Shown here piece after piece: positions 1 to 8,329 of a stretch of DNA of 64,000 bases. The notes under the pieces are model-generated. The model worked only from the letters and a program-made list of their open reading frames with translations, was not told the origin of the DNA and ran no database searches. This DNA comes from Alkalibacillus flavidus (GTDB lineage Bacteria; Bacillota; Bacilli; Bacillales; Alkalibacillaceae). How positions within the stretch are numbered: the first letter of the stretch is position 1; the number at the start of each line of letters is the position of its first letter. The DNA lies in the NCBI RefSeq assembly GCF_040545925.1, contig NZ_JBEPMX010000004.1:117942-181941 (forward strand), in the 5' to 3' direction. A program made the translations under genes and the position numbers.

Positions 1-47
1 CGTATTTCCCGGGTAATATTTTATGTCATGAGGTGTAGAATCCGGCA

Positions 48-165
48 CTTTCGCTGATAAAGTATTGATTTTCGCCGTATTGTATCTAGATTTCGCTGTA
101 TTAGGGAAAATTTTCGCCGTAAAACAGACAAAAAAGCCGAATCCCTCTGCCATTTCGCCGATAAG
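48..165. repeat. 21-bp-period repeat array, type A (TTTCGCCGTAT)
   Basis: Short cores TTTCGCYGTAT lie on the + strand with the first C of CG at 52, 73, 94 and 115, exactly 21 bp apart. A degenerate unit follows near 137 and a last one at 156, where phase slips by one base. The 8-10 bp between cores is not conserved. The core is the same as in the two arrays around the NERD gene at 20.6 kb. Nothing coding is supported here. Confidence 0.85.
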
Positions 166-192
166 ATCACCACATCCCAGTATTCAAAACAA

Positions 193-222
193 AAACCTGC
201 ACGAATCGCTCGCGTGCAGGCT
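193..222 (-). terminator. Rho-independent terminator of the DUF1028 operon
   Basis: An inverted repeat CCTGCACG/CGTGCAGG (196-203 and 213-220) is followed, on the minus strand, by a run TTTTTGTTTT. It lies just after the stop of the minus-strand DUF1028 gene. Confidence 0.8.
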
Positions 223-229
223 CCTCATG

Positions 230-1105
230 TTATTCCATCAACATGTATTGATACAATTTGAAATCAATTTTGCCTTCTGGTTGTTCGCGTTCTTCAAAAT
301 TTTCATTATGAATATAACTTGCTAGTGCGTCGTAAAACGTGCGATCCGTTACATCTGTGGCATCGTATAAATAGTTTAATTGCGTTAAGCGGCGCACCAG
401 CTTTTCCCGCTTGTCATCATCAATATCGACAATATCAGCTTCAGCTGTACGCGTGAAATACAATTGATGTAAGCGGAAAATACGCTCTAACTCTTTGATC
501 GGCGTCACGTGGTCGTCAACTCGCACATCTACCATACGATCGTTATAACCGCCGTAACCACCTTGTTCTTTCACGACGAACAACGCAGCCGACTGCTTGC
601 CACGACTATCACCACCAGCGTTTTGCCCTTCTTTTAAAGCGTGTAACAATCGCTCCGATAACGGTTCGCCGGCTTTCTCTTCAAACCCACGCCCCATCGC
701 TTCAACTGTCGCTTGACTTACTAAAATATTACCTTGAGCACTGTAGTTGTCACCTGTTTTGCCACCAGCCCAGTCGTAACAACCGTCACCCGTAAATGTC
801 GCGACACCACCGCGCGCGTCAATGATCGCAGCTTGACGCATCGCTTGATCAGGGTCTTTCGACGTGAGTTCATCAAGTGCTTCCTGTGCCGATTTCCCTT
901 CTTTTAGTAATGCCAAACCTTCAGGACCATAGGCTGTATTAGCCATTGATTGCGTCGCAACCGCACCGACACCCGCTTCAGCCCATGGTACGACAGCTCC
1001 GACACCTAGAAATTTCGACTGAACCGCAATGCCGAGCTCACCTGTATCAGGATCGCGTCCGACGATAGAAAATGTTGCGACAATATCTTTTGGAATGTTG
1101 TTCAT
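230..1105 (-). CDS. DUF1028 family protein (Ntn-hydrolase-like)
   Basis: A 291-residue soluble protein of the DUF1028 family. The N-terminal part has the family pattern: TFSIVGRDPDTGELGIAVQS near residue 11, then a Gly/Ala-rich GVGAVATQS segment near 46, and GNILVSQATVEAM near 125. The family is predicted to have an Ntn-hydrolase fold, but the substrate is unknown. The gene is the last of a three-gene operon after yhdT and panF: its ATG overlaps the end of panF by 4 bases (ATGA), which suggests translational coupling. The C-terminal ~80 residues are charged and may be a separate small helical domain. Co-transcription with a pantothenate-type symporter suggests a role on an imported small molecule, which is inference. 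Confidence 0.85.
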   Translation of the reverse strand: MNNIPKDIVATFSIVGRDPDTGELGIAVQSKFLGVGAVVPWAEAGVGAVATQSMANTAYGPEGLALLKEGKSAQEALDELTSKDPDQAMRQAAIIDARGGVATFTGDGCYDWAGGKTGDNYSAQGNILVSQATVEAMGRGFEEKAGEPLSERLLHALKEGQNAGGDSRGKQSAALFVVKEQGGYGGYNDRMVDVRVDDHVTPIKELERIFRLHQLYFTRTAEADIVDIDDDKREKLVRRLTQLNYLYDATDVTDRTFYDALASYIHNENFEEREQPEGKIDFKLYQYMLME

Positions 1106-2559
1106 TGTAATGCCTCCTCAAAATAATAGGGTTTTTGTTTGAATAATAAACTCACGCTAACAAAGGCGATACATGAGAGAATAACCGGAATCGTTACCGC
1201 ATGCACACCGAGTAGATCGCCATACGTTGAATTGTATTGATAAATCGCGATATATGAGCTAATACCGATTAACATCGAAGCGATTGCTCCATGTTTATTC
1301 GCATATTTCCAATAAAGGCCAAAAATAATCGGCCAAATAAAGGCTGCTTCAAGTCCACCAAACGCAAATAAATTTAAATAGATGAGTAAGTTTGGCGGAT
1401 GAATCGATAATAAAAACACAATAATACCGAGAAACGCTGTGAATCCAATACTCACTTTTTTGACGTGACTGCGGGTTGCATTGGGTCTAAAGTAGTTAAT
1501 GTACACATCTTTTACGACAGACGAACTCACGAGTAATAAAAGCGAATCGACCGTCGACATCATCGCGGCAAGTGGTGCTGCTAAAACAATCCCCGCAACC
1601 CACGGCGGCAAGGTTTCGAGCGCGATCATCGGAATCACCTGGTCCGCCACTTCAATCCCCGGTAACACTGGGCGGGCAAACACGCCGATCAAGTGCATAT
1701 TGAGCATAATAACACCGACAACCACTGTTCCGATTATGAGTGCACGGTGCATGGAGCGCGCGTCACGATACGACATCGCTCGAACAGCCACTTGCGGCAA
1801 ACCGACAACCCCAACCCCGACTAAAATCCAAAACGACGTCACATACGCGGCATTTAACTGGCCGTCATGACCAAATGGCGTCACTAAATTCGGATTAATC
1901 GTCACAAGGTCTTGCATAATACTAGGGATGCCGCCACCCGCTATCACGACCGCAACCAATAAGACAAACGTCCCGACAAACATGATAATTCCTTGCATCG
2001 CATCGGTGACAGCAACCGCACGGAATCCGCCAATAATCACGTAGATGAGGACCGCCACTGCGAATAAAAACAGCGCACCTAAATATGATATGCCCGTCAC
2101 GGACTGGATTAAATGCGCGCCGCCAATCCATTGAGCAGCCATCGCGGAAAATAAGAAAATCACGATGCTAACCGCTGATATAATCACAACCGTCGAGCTT
2201 TGGTAACGCGTTTTCAAAAAATCAATTAACGTAATCGATTTAAATTTCCGCGTGACAATCGCAAATTTTTTACCTAAAACGAGTAAAATAAAATACCCAG
2301 TCGCCACTTGCGTCATTGCGAGTAACACCCAGCCGAGACCAATCGTATAAGCAGCGCCAGGACCACCGAGAAAACTCGACGCACTACCATACGTGGCAGC
2401 CATCGTCATCGCAAGGACAAGTCCGCCAAGTTCACGACTACCTAAAAAATAATCGCTAATGAAGGAGGTCGATTGGTTAAGTTTTCGATTCGACCAAATA
2501 CCGATTAAAAAGATGACTAATAATAAGGCGAGAAGCGGTATTAAGACTTGTACTTTCAC
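1102..2559 (-). CDS. panF: Sodium/pantothenate symporter (SSF family)
   Basis: A 485-residue polytopic membrane protein of the sodium:solute symporter family, about the same length as E. coli PanF. It starts with a hydrophobic helix and a DYFLGSRELGG loop, then MAATYGSASSFLGGPGAAY near residue 55, the typical SSF segment of TM2, and about 12-13 membrane spans. Immediately upstream and overlapping by 4 bases is a YhdT-like small membrane protein, the known partner of panF in enterobacteria, and this context supports PanF over other SSF members. Expected function: Na+-driven uptake of pantothenate, the coenzyme A precursor. Substrate is inferred from family and neighbour; other SSF substrates are not excluded. 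Confidence 0.8.
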   Translation of the reverse strand: MKVQVLIPLLALLLVIFLIGIWSNRKLNQSTSFISDYFLGSRELGGLVLAMTMAATYGSASSFLGGPGAAYTIGLGWVLLAMTQVATGYFILLVLGKKFAIVTRKFKSITLIDFLKTRYQSSTVVIISAVSIVIFLFSAMAAQWIGGAHLIQSVTGISYLGALFLFAVAVLIYVIIGGFRAVAVTDAMQGIIMFVGTFVLLVAVVIAGGGIPSIMQDLVTINPNLVTPFGHDGQLNAAYVTSFWILVGVGVVGLPQVAVRAMSYRDARSMHRALIIGTVVVGVIMLNMHLIGVFARPVLPGIEVADQVIPMIALETLPPWVAGIVLAAPLAAMMSTVDSLLLLVSSSVVKDVYINYFRPNATRSHVKKVSIGFTAFLGIIVFLLSIHPPNLLIYLNLFAFGGLEAAFIWPIIFGLYWKYANKHGAIASMLIGISSYIAIYQYNSTYGDLLGVHAVTIPVILSCIAFVSVSLLFKQKPYYFEEALQ

Positions 2560-2828
2560 GACTCATCCCGCCCTTCATCATCAAATGGCATGTCTTTAAG
2601 GACGAATTTAACAACAAGATATACGAGCGCGATCATGACGACTAAACCAACGATACAGCTGAAGAAAAACCAAGCCGGAAAGCCGAATATGTATATATAG
2701 TCATCAGGCGATTTTGAGCCGAGCGTATAAGCAAACCCGTACCACCATATGATATTAAACGTAGCTAACGCGACACCGATTAACGCTTCACGATTCGCGA
2801 TCCGAAAGCGCCAATCTCCTTTAGGCAC
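2556..2828 (-). CDS. yhdT: YhdT family small membrane protein
   Basis: A 90-residue protein with two transmembrane helices (about residues 13-37 and 48-74) separated by a short loop with the family pattern FGFPAWFF. It belongs to the YhdT/DUF997 family, which is regularly encoded just before panF, as here (4-base overlap). The start is a GTG preceded by GGGGA at a good distance. Probably an accessory subunit or chaperone of the PanF symporter; its exact role is unknown. Confidence 0.8.
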   Translation of the reverse strand: MPKGDWRFRIANREALIGVALATFNIIWWYGFAYTLGSKSPDDYIYIFGFPAWFFFSCIVGLVVMIALVYLVVKFVLKDMPFDDEGRDES

Positions 2829-2917
2829 ACGACCATCCCCTTTCTTGCGTTCATAAGCTAATCATATTGTATAACAAAATAAATTATAAGAAAATTCATT
2901 CGTTTATTTTTCTCAAG

Positions 2918-3015
2918 ACTTATTTCATAAATCGCTTAAGTTATGAAATAAGTCGGTGCACTTTTGAAATAACTAGCGCTAGTTATTTCAAAAGTGGAAG
3001 GAATTATCTCAAAAA
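2918..3015. repeat. 21-bp-period repeat array, type B (TTATNNNATAA)
   Basis: Five cores start at 2920, 2941, 2962, 2983 and 3004, exactly 21 bp apart: TTATTTCATAA, TTATGAAATAA, TTTTGAAATAA, TTATTTCAAAA, TTATCTCAAAA. The middle triplets are TTC or GAA (reverse complements) or CTC, so neighbouring units form perfect inverted repeats, including an uninterrupted palindrome of 2 x 19 bp at about 2960-2997. The array fills the gap between yhdT and the nucleoside hydrolase. Confidence 0.85.
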
Positions 3016-3028
3016 TGAGTATCACCAA

Positions 3029-3056
3029 AGGAAAACGAGCCGGCTGGGGCGGCTCG
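3029..3056 (-). terminator. Terminator of the nucleoside hydrolase gene
   Basis: Stem CGAGCCG/CGGCTCG with a 7-base loop, followed on the minus strand by TTTTCC. It starts 8 bases after the stop of the gene at 3064-4002. Confidence 0.8.
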
Positions 3057-3063
3057 TTTGCTA

Positions 3064-4002
3064 CTACTTGCTATATGTTTGTAACGCGTTTTCTAGTAAA
3101 TCCCAGAACCGACCTTGGTCTAAACCTTGTGCAAAATTAACATTCGGCTCGCGTCCCGTTACAGCTAACAAATCGACGCACGTCATGCCGTAAGCAAATT
3201 CACCCTTCGTCTCAATATCGACACGGACATCAACCGTATCAAAAATCGACGGATCTATTAAATATGCCACCGTACACGCATCATGAATCGGAGCGCCATC
3301 AAAGCCAAAGACCTCTTTGTATGTTTTCTTGAAAAACCGTAGCAGTTCAACGACAAACTCTGATACATCATTATCCACACCCGCAAACCGGTCGATCGTC
3401 GCGTCTGTTGCTTGCGCTTGGTGCGTCACGTCTAACCCGAACATCGCAATCGGCACGCCACTTTCAAACACCACTTTCGCCGCTTCAGCATCAACCCATA
3501 TATTAAATTCCGCAGCTGGCGTCCAATTACCAAATGTCCCGCCACCCATCAAGACAATCTCTTGAATCTTCGGCACGATTTTTGGCTCTTTCACCATCGC
3601 CATCGCAATATTCGTTAACGGTCCTGTCGGCACTAAAGTCAAGTCCCCATCTGATTCAAGTACTTTTTCAATAATCAAATCAACCGCATGCTGATCATGA
3701 ACCGGTGTTTTAGGCACGTCAGGTAAATTCGGTCCATCTAAACCGGAATCACCATGGATCGATTCGGCGATTTGTGTTTCCCGAACCATTGGACGATTGG
3801 AACCTTCAGCGACAGCTACATCCAATCCAATAATATCGCACACACGGCGCGCATTTAATGCTGTTTTGTCCACTTCAACATTTCCCGCTACCGTCGTCAC
3901 GGCTTCGATTTGAATCTTATCGTTCGCATTAGCCAGGATCATCGTAATCGCATCATCATGTCCTGGGTCGCAATCTAAAATGACTTTTCGTGTTGTCATC
4001 AT
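3064..4002 (-). CDS. Inosine-uridine-preferring nucleoside hydrolase family protein
   Basis: A 312-residue cytosolic hydrolase that splits ribonucleosides into base and ribose. The N-terminal DCDPGHDD (residues 10-17) is the family's Ca2+-binding aspartate cluster. Other family marks are GPLTNIA near 127, the VLMGGG strand near 149, EFNIWVDAEAA near 164 and a conserved IHDACTVAYLIDP near 240. It stands alone between an array and a zinc-ribbon gene, with its own terminator. A cre-like site lies about 40 bases upstream of the start, pointing to CcpA control. A second paralogue lies at 16260-17195, and ribokinase at 21.7 kb could phosphorylate the released ribose. Base preference cannot be read from sequence. 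Confidence 0.9.
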   Translation of the reverse strand: MMTTRKVILDCDPGHDDAITMILANANDKIQIEAVTTVAGNVEVDKTALNARRVCDIIGLDVAVAEGSNRPMVRETQIAESIHGDSGLDGPNLPDVPKTPVHDQHAVDLIIEKVLESDGDLTLVPTGPLTNIAMAMVKEPKIVPKIQEIVLMGGGTFGNWTPAAEFNIWVDAEAAKVVFESGVPIAMFGLDVTHQAQATDATIDRFAGVDNDVSEFVVELLRFFKKTYKEVFGFDGAPIHDACTVAYLIDPSIFDTVDVRVDIETKGEFAYGMTCVDLLAVTGREPNVNFAQGLDQGRFWDLLENALQTYSK

Positions 4003-4041
4003 TTATGTCCCCCTCTTATGTCACTTTCTTTCTAGTTTACA

Positions 4042-4055
4042 AGGAAACGGTTTCA
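4042..4055 (-). promoter_or_regulatory. Candidate cre site (CcpA) upstream of nucleoside hydrolase
   Basis: On the minus strand TGAAACCGTTTCCT matches the Bacillus cre consensus TGWAANCGNTNWCA at 12 of 14 positions and is nearly palindromic. It lies about 40-53 bases upstream of the hydrolase start. Function is inferred. Confidence 0.5.
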
Positions 4056-4110
4056 AAAGATAGAATTATGTTTTAAAATGAACAGTAACATGCTTAAAGG
4101 AGTGGTAAAT

Positions 4111-4314
4111 ATGGAAAATGGATGCATTAAATGCGGCAGTCAAGATGCCGATACGAAAGAAGTGGCGATGACTGGCGCTGGTTTCGCGAAGTTTTTCGAC
4201 GTCCAAAACAACCAATTCACCGTTGTATTCTGCAATAATTGTGGCTATTCCGAGTTTTATAACCAAAACGCATCGAAAACAGGAAGTGTCCTCGACTTCT
4301 TCTTCGGCGGTTAA
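4111..4314 (+). CDS. Small zinc-ribbon protein (DUF2082-like)
   Basis: A 67-residue protein with two CxxC knuckles (C5/C8 and C43/C46) separated by a central hydrophobic region, ending in SVLDFFFGG. This is the pattern of the predicted nucleic-acid-binding zinc-ribbon family DUF2082. The start at 4111 is chosen because AAAGGAG lies 8 bases before it; the longer frame from 4078 has no such site. It is followed directly by a strong terminator, so it is probably monocistronic. Its molecular role is unknown. Confidence 0.8.
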   Translation: MENGCIKCGSQDADTKEVAMTGAGFAKFFDVQNNQFTVVFCNNCGYSEFYNQNASKTGSVLDFFFGG

Positions 4315-4344
4315 AGTCAGCGTCCTACACGCTGGCTTTTTTTA
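4315..4344 (+). terminator. Terminator of the zinc-ribbon gene
   Basis: Stem AGTCAGCGT/ACGCTGGCT (one G-T pair), 5-base loop, then TTTTTTT. It directly follows the stop at 4314. Confidence 0.9.
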
Positions 4345-4403
4345 TGCCATAGCAAAAGGATGCACGCGTCGCTCACTTCCGCTAAAATAGTCACTATACT
4401 AAA

Positions 4404-4505
4404 AGTTATCTAATAATCTCTCAATATTTTTAAATAATTTCACGCATTTATTCGATAACCTAAAGGATTTATTAAATAATTTCAGCAAATTATCTAATAA
4501 TCTAA
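4404..4505. repeat. 21-bp-period repeat array, type B
   Basis: Five cores start at 4406, 4427, 4448, 4469 and 4490 with an exact 21-bp step: TTATCTAATAA, TTTTTAAATAA, TTATTCGATAA, TTATTAAATAA, TTATCTAATAA. Middle triplets are CTA, TAA, TCG, TAA, CTA. It occupies most of the gap before the transporter gene at 4532. Confidence 0.85.
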
Positions 4506-4531
4506 CGTGTGACGTAGAAAGGAGCAGCACG

Positions 4532-5893
4532 ATGAATCGAGCAATCATACGACCTCTGTCCACTTTACTAATGGGATCTACTTATTTATTATCTGAATTT
4601 CTCCAAACAGACTGGATCGCACCGCTTGTTAGTCTATTTGCGCTAACAACCATCATGACATACATGCCTTATCTCAAACGGATTCCGTTCATTTTAATTA
4701 GCGCGTTACTCGGCTCAGCCTTCCTTCTATTTATTTTCGGCGACGGATTGTGGGACATGTTTTTAGGGTTAAACACCAACGTCTCAGTGTTAGCCATTTT
4801 CATATTCGTCCCGCTATTATCGATCCCCATCAAACAAGGCCGTTATCTCGATTATTTAGAAACCGTTTTTAATCATTACATTCAGACGACCGGGCAGCTG
4901 TACAGCTATGTCAAAATCGCTCTCATGGGTGTTGGGTCGGTTATGAACTTAGGAACCGTTCCAATTATGTATCAACTGACCGATACACCATCGTATCAAC
5001 CGTACCGCATGTTGCGGGCACGCGCTCTCGGCCGCGGCTTTGCGATGGCATTTATGTGGTCACCGTATTTCATTTCGGTCGCCCTCATTTTGTCCTATTT
5101 TAATGTTAGCTGGATTCAAATCTTTCCAATTGGCCTGTCGATGGCAGTCGTCGGTATTACACTTGGTATTTTATTTGAAAAACGTCATTCACAACCAATC
5201 GTTGTAGAAAGCGAACCATCTGAAACAACCGTGACTATTCAAGAGGCGAAGCGTAAACTTTTCGAACTATTAATCATCATTCTCTGTTTAACAGCTTTTA
5301 TTATGACGCTCGAATATCTCGTCGACTTATCCGTCCTGACGATTATCCCGCTCGTTGCGATTGTATTATCAGCGATTTGGGGGCTTGTATATGAACGACC
5401 GAAAGACTTAATTAAAAGTTACGGCCGCTTCACGCAAGAGCGCCTACCAGCCATGGGAAACGAATTATCACTATTTATCGCAGCTGGCGCGTTTGGTGCA
5501 GCGATTTTAAGCGCAGGAGCAAGCGAATGGATCATCGATTTCATTAACTGGTTCGGCATTTCGCATATTCTCGTGCTCATACCCGTCTTACTCATCATTG
5601 TGACGAGTTTATCATTTGTCGGCGTCCATCCGATTATTACGATGACCGCGTTAAGCATCACGCTTAGCTCATCACCTTTATTTGCCGATGAACACTTACT
5701 ACTCAGCTTCGGCTTACTCGCCAATTGGATGGTTTCGGTGATCGGCTCACCATTTTCTGGGCTGAATCTACTCATGTCTGGCTTAGCTCAAAGCAATCCT
5801 GTCGCAGTCGGACCGCGTAGCAATCTCTTGTTCGCTTTAACATTATGGCTGATCTGTTACGCCACCATTTGTCTATTGTACGTCGTCTTATAA
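4532..5893 (+). CDS. Polytopic membrane transporter, ion-transporter-like
   Basis: A 453-residue, highly hydrophobic protein with about 11-12 membrane spans in two halves around a charged cytoplasmic loop (residues ~215-245). Repeated GVGSVMNLGTVPIM (near 131) and FVGVHPIITMTALSI (near 366) segments could be two re-entrant substrate loops, as in the IT/ArsB-DASS type of permease; this is inference. AAGGAGCAG precedes the ATG. It is followed by a terminator and then by the DUF3100 pair and a PucR-type regulator, so a shared substrate is possible. I cannot name the substrate. Confidence 0.6.
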   Translation: MNRAIIRPLSTLLMGSTYLLSEFLQTDWIAPLVSLFALTTIMTYMPYLKRIPFILISALLGSAFLLFIFGDGLWDMFLGLNTNVSVLAIFIFVPLLSIPIKQGRYLDYLETVFNHYIQTTGQLYSYVKIALMGVGSVMNLGTVPIMYQLTDTPSYQPYRMLRARALGRGFAMAFMWSPYFISVALILSYFNVSWIQIFPIGLSMAVVGITLGILFEKRHSQPIVVESEPSETTVTIQEAKRKLFELLIIILCLTAFIMTLEYLVDLSVLTIIPLVAIVLSAIWGLVYERPKDLIKSYGRFTQERLPAMGNELSLFIAAGAFGAAILSAGASEWIIDFINWFGISHILVLIPVLLIIVTSLSFVGVHPIITMTALSITLSSSPLFADEHLLLSFGLLANWMVSVIGSPFSGLNLLMSGLAQSNPVAVGPRSNLLFALTLWLICYATICLLYVVL

Positions 5894-5965
5894 AAATAAA
5901 ACCACTTATCCCTTGCCATCACCCTCGCATTTGTGTAAAAATATACATTATTCTGAATAATAATT

Positions 5966-6003
5966 AAACGATGCGCCTCTCCTGAGGTCATCGTTTTTGT
6001 TTT
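5966..6003 (+). terminator. Terminator between transporter and DUF3100 genes
   Basis: Stem AAACGATG/CATCGTTT with a 15-base loop and a following TTTGTTTT run. It separates the transporter at 4532-5893 from the DUF3100 gene, or allows partial read-through. Confidence 0.75.
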
Positions 6004-6025
6004 ACACACCAAAGGAGGGACTATC

Positions 6026-6829
6026 ATGCAACAAGCACAGATTAGCGATGTATGGAAAGATTGGCGCTTGCATTTAACCGTTTTTTTAATTGTCATAGGC
6101 GCTGAACTCGTCGGGTCATTCGAATTTTCCGTCGGCCCTGGCGTCGTCATTTTATTACCGATGCTTTACGCCATCATTATTGGTATTATACTTTATTTCA
6201 CACCAGTCGTTTCCGAAAAACAATCAGAGAAATCTGAACCACTCATTGTCCTTGGCGTGGCACTCTTGCTTGCCAAAATCGGTGTCATCATTGGACCCGA
6301 TTTACCCGAAATCATTGCAGCAGGACCTGCACTACTCTTACAAGAACTCGGCAATATCGGAACGGTCTTAATCGCTCTACCGATTGCGATTTTACTCGGT
6401 TTACGTCGTGAAACCGTCGGCATGACCCACTCTGTTGCCCGCGAGCCAAACGTCGGGTTGATCATGGACAAATTCGGATTCAACTCACCTGAAGGTCGCG
6501 GCGTCATGGCGATGTATATTTTCGGTACGGTATTCGGCGCTATCTTTATGGGCTTACTCGCCGGACTACTCGCAACGATCACACCGCTTCACCCGCTGTC
6601 TTTCGCCATGGCATCAGGTATCGGAAGCGCAAGTATGATGGCAGCTGCAAGCGGGTCACTCATTAGCATTTTCCCTGAGATGGAAGGCCAAATCGCTGCT
6701 TACGCAGGCGCTAGTAACCTATTATCCTTATCAACCGGCTTATACGTCAGTATTTTTATCGCCTTACCGTTAACCGAAAAACTATATAAACTCTTCACGA
6801 AAAACAAGCAGAAAGATGAGGTGTCATAA
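6026..6829 (+). CDS. DUF3100 membrane protein
   Basis: A 267-residue integral membrane protein with about eight predicted helices. It matches the DUF3100 family in a conserved segment near residues 130-155 (LRRETVGMTHSVAREPNVGL, then a GFNSPEGRG motif) and in a Gly/Ser/Ala-rich SGIGSASMMAAASGS helix near 205. AAAGGAGGG lies just before the ATG. The next gene begins one base after its stop, so the two likely form a two-subunit carrier. DUF3100 has no established biochemical role. Confidence 0.75.
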   Translation: MQQAQISDVWKDWRLHLTVFLIVIGAELVGSFEFSVGPGVVILLPMLYAIIIGIILYFTPVVSEKQSEKSEPLIVLGVALLLAKIGVIIGPDLPEIIAAGPALLLQELGNIGTVLIALPIAILLGLRRETVGMTHSVAREPNVGLIMDKFGFNSPEGRGVMAMYIFGTVFGAIFMGLLAGLLATITPLHPLSFAMASGIGSASMMAAASGSLISIFPEMEGQIAAYAGASNLLSLSTGLYVSIFIALPLTEKLYKLFTKNKQKDEVS

Positions 6830-6830
6830 T

Positions 6831-7283
6831 ATGCTCAAAAACATACAAGAATGGACATTATTACTGACGATCTTCGGCATCGTGACGTTACTCGGCAACT
6901 GGGTCGGCTATGACATCTTTTCTTTAAACGCCATTCTCGGCATGATTGTTCTTATTGTCGTGTCACTACTCGGATTCATCACACAAAAACTCGTCCCATT
7001 AAGCATCCCGAGCGTTGCTTATATCGCCATTTACGGCGTCCTTATCTCCATGCCTTGGACACCTGGTAGCGAGATTATTGTGGCGTGGACATCCGAAGTG
7101 CAACTACTCGCCTTGACGACACCGATCTTGGCCTACGCCGGCATCGCAATCGGACGCTCCTGGACCGACTTCATGAAACTCGGCTGGCGTACCATCGTCG
7201 TCGCATCCTTCGTCCTACTAGGCACCGTCTTAGGCTCAGCGGTCATTGCCGAAATTGTCTTACGTATGCAAGGAATTATTTAA
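6831..7283 (+). CDS. Small membrane partner of the DUF3100 protein
   Basis: A 150-residue hydrophobic protein with about five helices. The start at 6831 is chosen because GATGAGGTG lies 5-13 bases upstream, inside the end of the DUF3100 gene; the open frame from 6816 has no ribosome binding site. The spacing of one base indicates tight co-translation. A segment SMPWTPGSE near residue 73 and AGIAIGRSWTDFMKLGWR near 105 look like conserved loops. Likely the second half of a DUF3100 transport unit; substrate unknown. A strong terminator follows. Confidence 0.7.
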   Translation: MLKNIQEWTLLLTIFGIVTLLGNWVGYDIFSLNAILGMIVLIVVSLLGFITQKLVPLSIPSVAYIAIYGVLISMPWTPGSEIIVAWTSEVQLLALTTPILAYAGIAIGRSWTDFMKLGWRTIVVASFVLLGTVLGSAVIAEIVLRMQGII

Positions 7284-7287
7284 ATTA

Positions 7288-7327
7288 AAATCCAGCTACT
7301 TAACTAATTTAAGCAGCTGGATTTTTG
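7288..7327 (+). terminator. Terminator of the DUF3100 operon
   Basis: Stem AAATCCAGCT/AGCTGGATTT followed by TTTTT, right after the stop at 7283. Confidence 0.9.
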
Positions 7328-7430
7328 TATGATACGGCGATATTAAGTTGCGATACGGCGAATTTTTAACACCATACGGCGATTTCGTGCTTGGATACGG
7401 CGAAAATCTGATGATATACGGCGAAATGCC
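7328..7430. repeat. 21-bp-period repeat array, type A, reverse orientation
   Basis: Five cores ATACGGCGAAA (reverse complement of TTTCGCCGTAT; some end GATA or GATT) with the C of ACGG at 7335, 7356, 7377, 7398 and 7419, exactly 21 bp apart. It lies between the DUF3100 terminator and the PucR-type regulator. Confidence 0.88.
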
Positions 7431-7463
7431 AACTTCTATTTCAAACACGATCACATCCCGTGA

Positions 7464-7469
7464 TATAAT
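7464..7469 (+). promoter_or_regulatory. -10 element of the PucR-type regulator
   Basis: A TATAAT hexamer lies 30 bases upstream of the chosen start. The -35 is weak (TTTCAA, about 20 bases before). Confidence 0.5.
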
Positions 7470-7498
7470 GGGATCATGATTAGACTGGAGTGACCATC

Positions 7499-8329
7499 AT
7501 GCTAGATAAATTGCGATCTTTATATCCAAATTTAATCCCGTTAAACGACCACGATCCACAATATGTCTCGTTTCAGCTTTCAGGTCAAACATACGGAATT
7601 CCGAAAACGGATTTAACCGATGAGGCTAAAAATTTAATAACCACGTTATTCCATACGAATGAGGCGACGATCATTCATGATTCATGGCACCAATATGTCA
7701 CGGGTAATAGAAGTGAACCGCCTGAAACCTTAGAAGCGTTTCGACTTCTCGCGTTCAATCATGTCGATGAAGCTCAAACAGCTATTGAAGACGTTCTCAA
7801 TAAATCGTTAATCATTCTCTCTAACCCAGCTGATTTCGTCATTGGTTTAGAACCACTTACCGTAAATGAAGAGCCGTTTAATTTCAATGACGTTATTGAT
7901 GTATTATCGAATGATCTTGATGTTAAAATGACGATATTTCAATCCAATGTTTTAAAAAATATCAAACAAGCACCTGACCTTTTTCATTGGCTGGAGCAAT
8001 CCGTTCAGACGTTATTTCTAAATAGTCATAAACGCGTCATTTCTCATCAGGACGCTCTTTTACCTATATTAACGACAAATTTAACACCTAACGATCGCTA
8101 TTTGTTTAAACAAGCCCTATTACAAGATGCATTACGAGATTATGATTTACTCGAAACCATCACAACTGTCATCGAACATCAAGTGAATATTTCATCCGTT
8201 GCCAAACATCATTATATGCACCGAAACACGGTTCAAAAACGAATTGATAAATTTTATGAATTGACTGGATTGGACGTCCGGCAGTTTGACGATGCTTTAG
8301 TCAGCTATTTATGCCTTAATTATTTATAA
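7499..8329 (+). CDS. PucR/CdaR-type transcriptional regulator
   Basis: A 276-residue regulator. The last ~55 residues form the PucR C-terminal helix-turn-helix: SVAKHHYMHRNTVQKRIDKF with the following ELTGLDVRQFDDALVSYL. The N-terminal two thirds has no sure domain match and may be a diverged sensor. The ATG at 7499 is chosen because CTGGAG lies 8 bases before it; the GTG at 7490 is part of that site. Such regulators usually respond to a metabolite and control adjacent transport or catabolism, so the DUF3100 pair and the transporter at 4532 are the likely targets. It converges with and overlaps nagA by 6 bases. Confidence 0.8.
   Translation: MLDKLRSLYPNLIPLNDHDPQYVSFQLSGQTYGIPKTDLTDEAKNLITTLFHTNEATIIHDSWHQYVTGNRSEPPETLEAFRLLAFNHVDEAQTAIEDVLNKSLIILSNPADFVIGLEPLTVNEEPFNFNDVIDVLSNDLDVKMTIFQSNVLKNIKQAPDLFHWLEQSVQTLFLNSHKRVISHQDALLPILTTNLTPNDRYLFKQALLQDALRDYDLLETITTVIEHQVNISSVAKHHYMHRNTVQKRIDKFYELTGLDVRQFDDALVSYLCLNYL

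Noticed and set aside
2867..3193. 108-codon plus-strand frame
   Set aside because: It crosses a type B array and a terminator and lies antisense to the nucleoside hydrolase.
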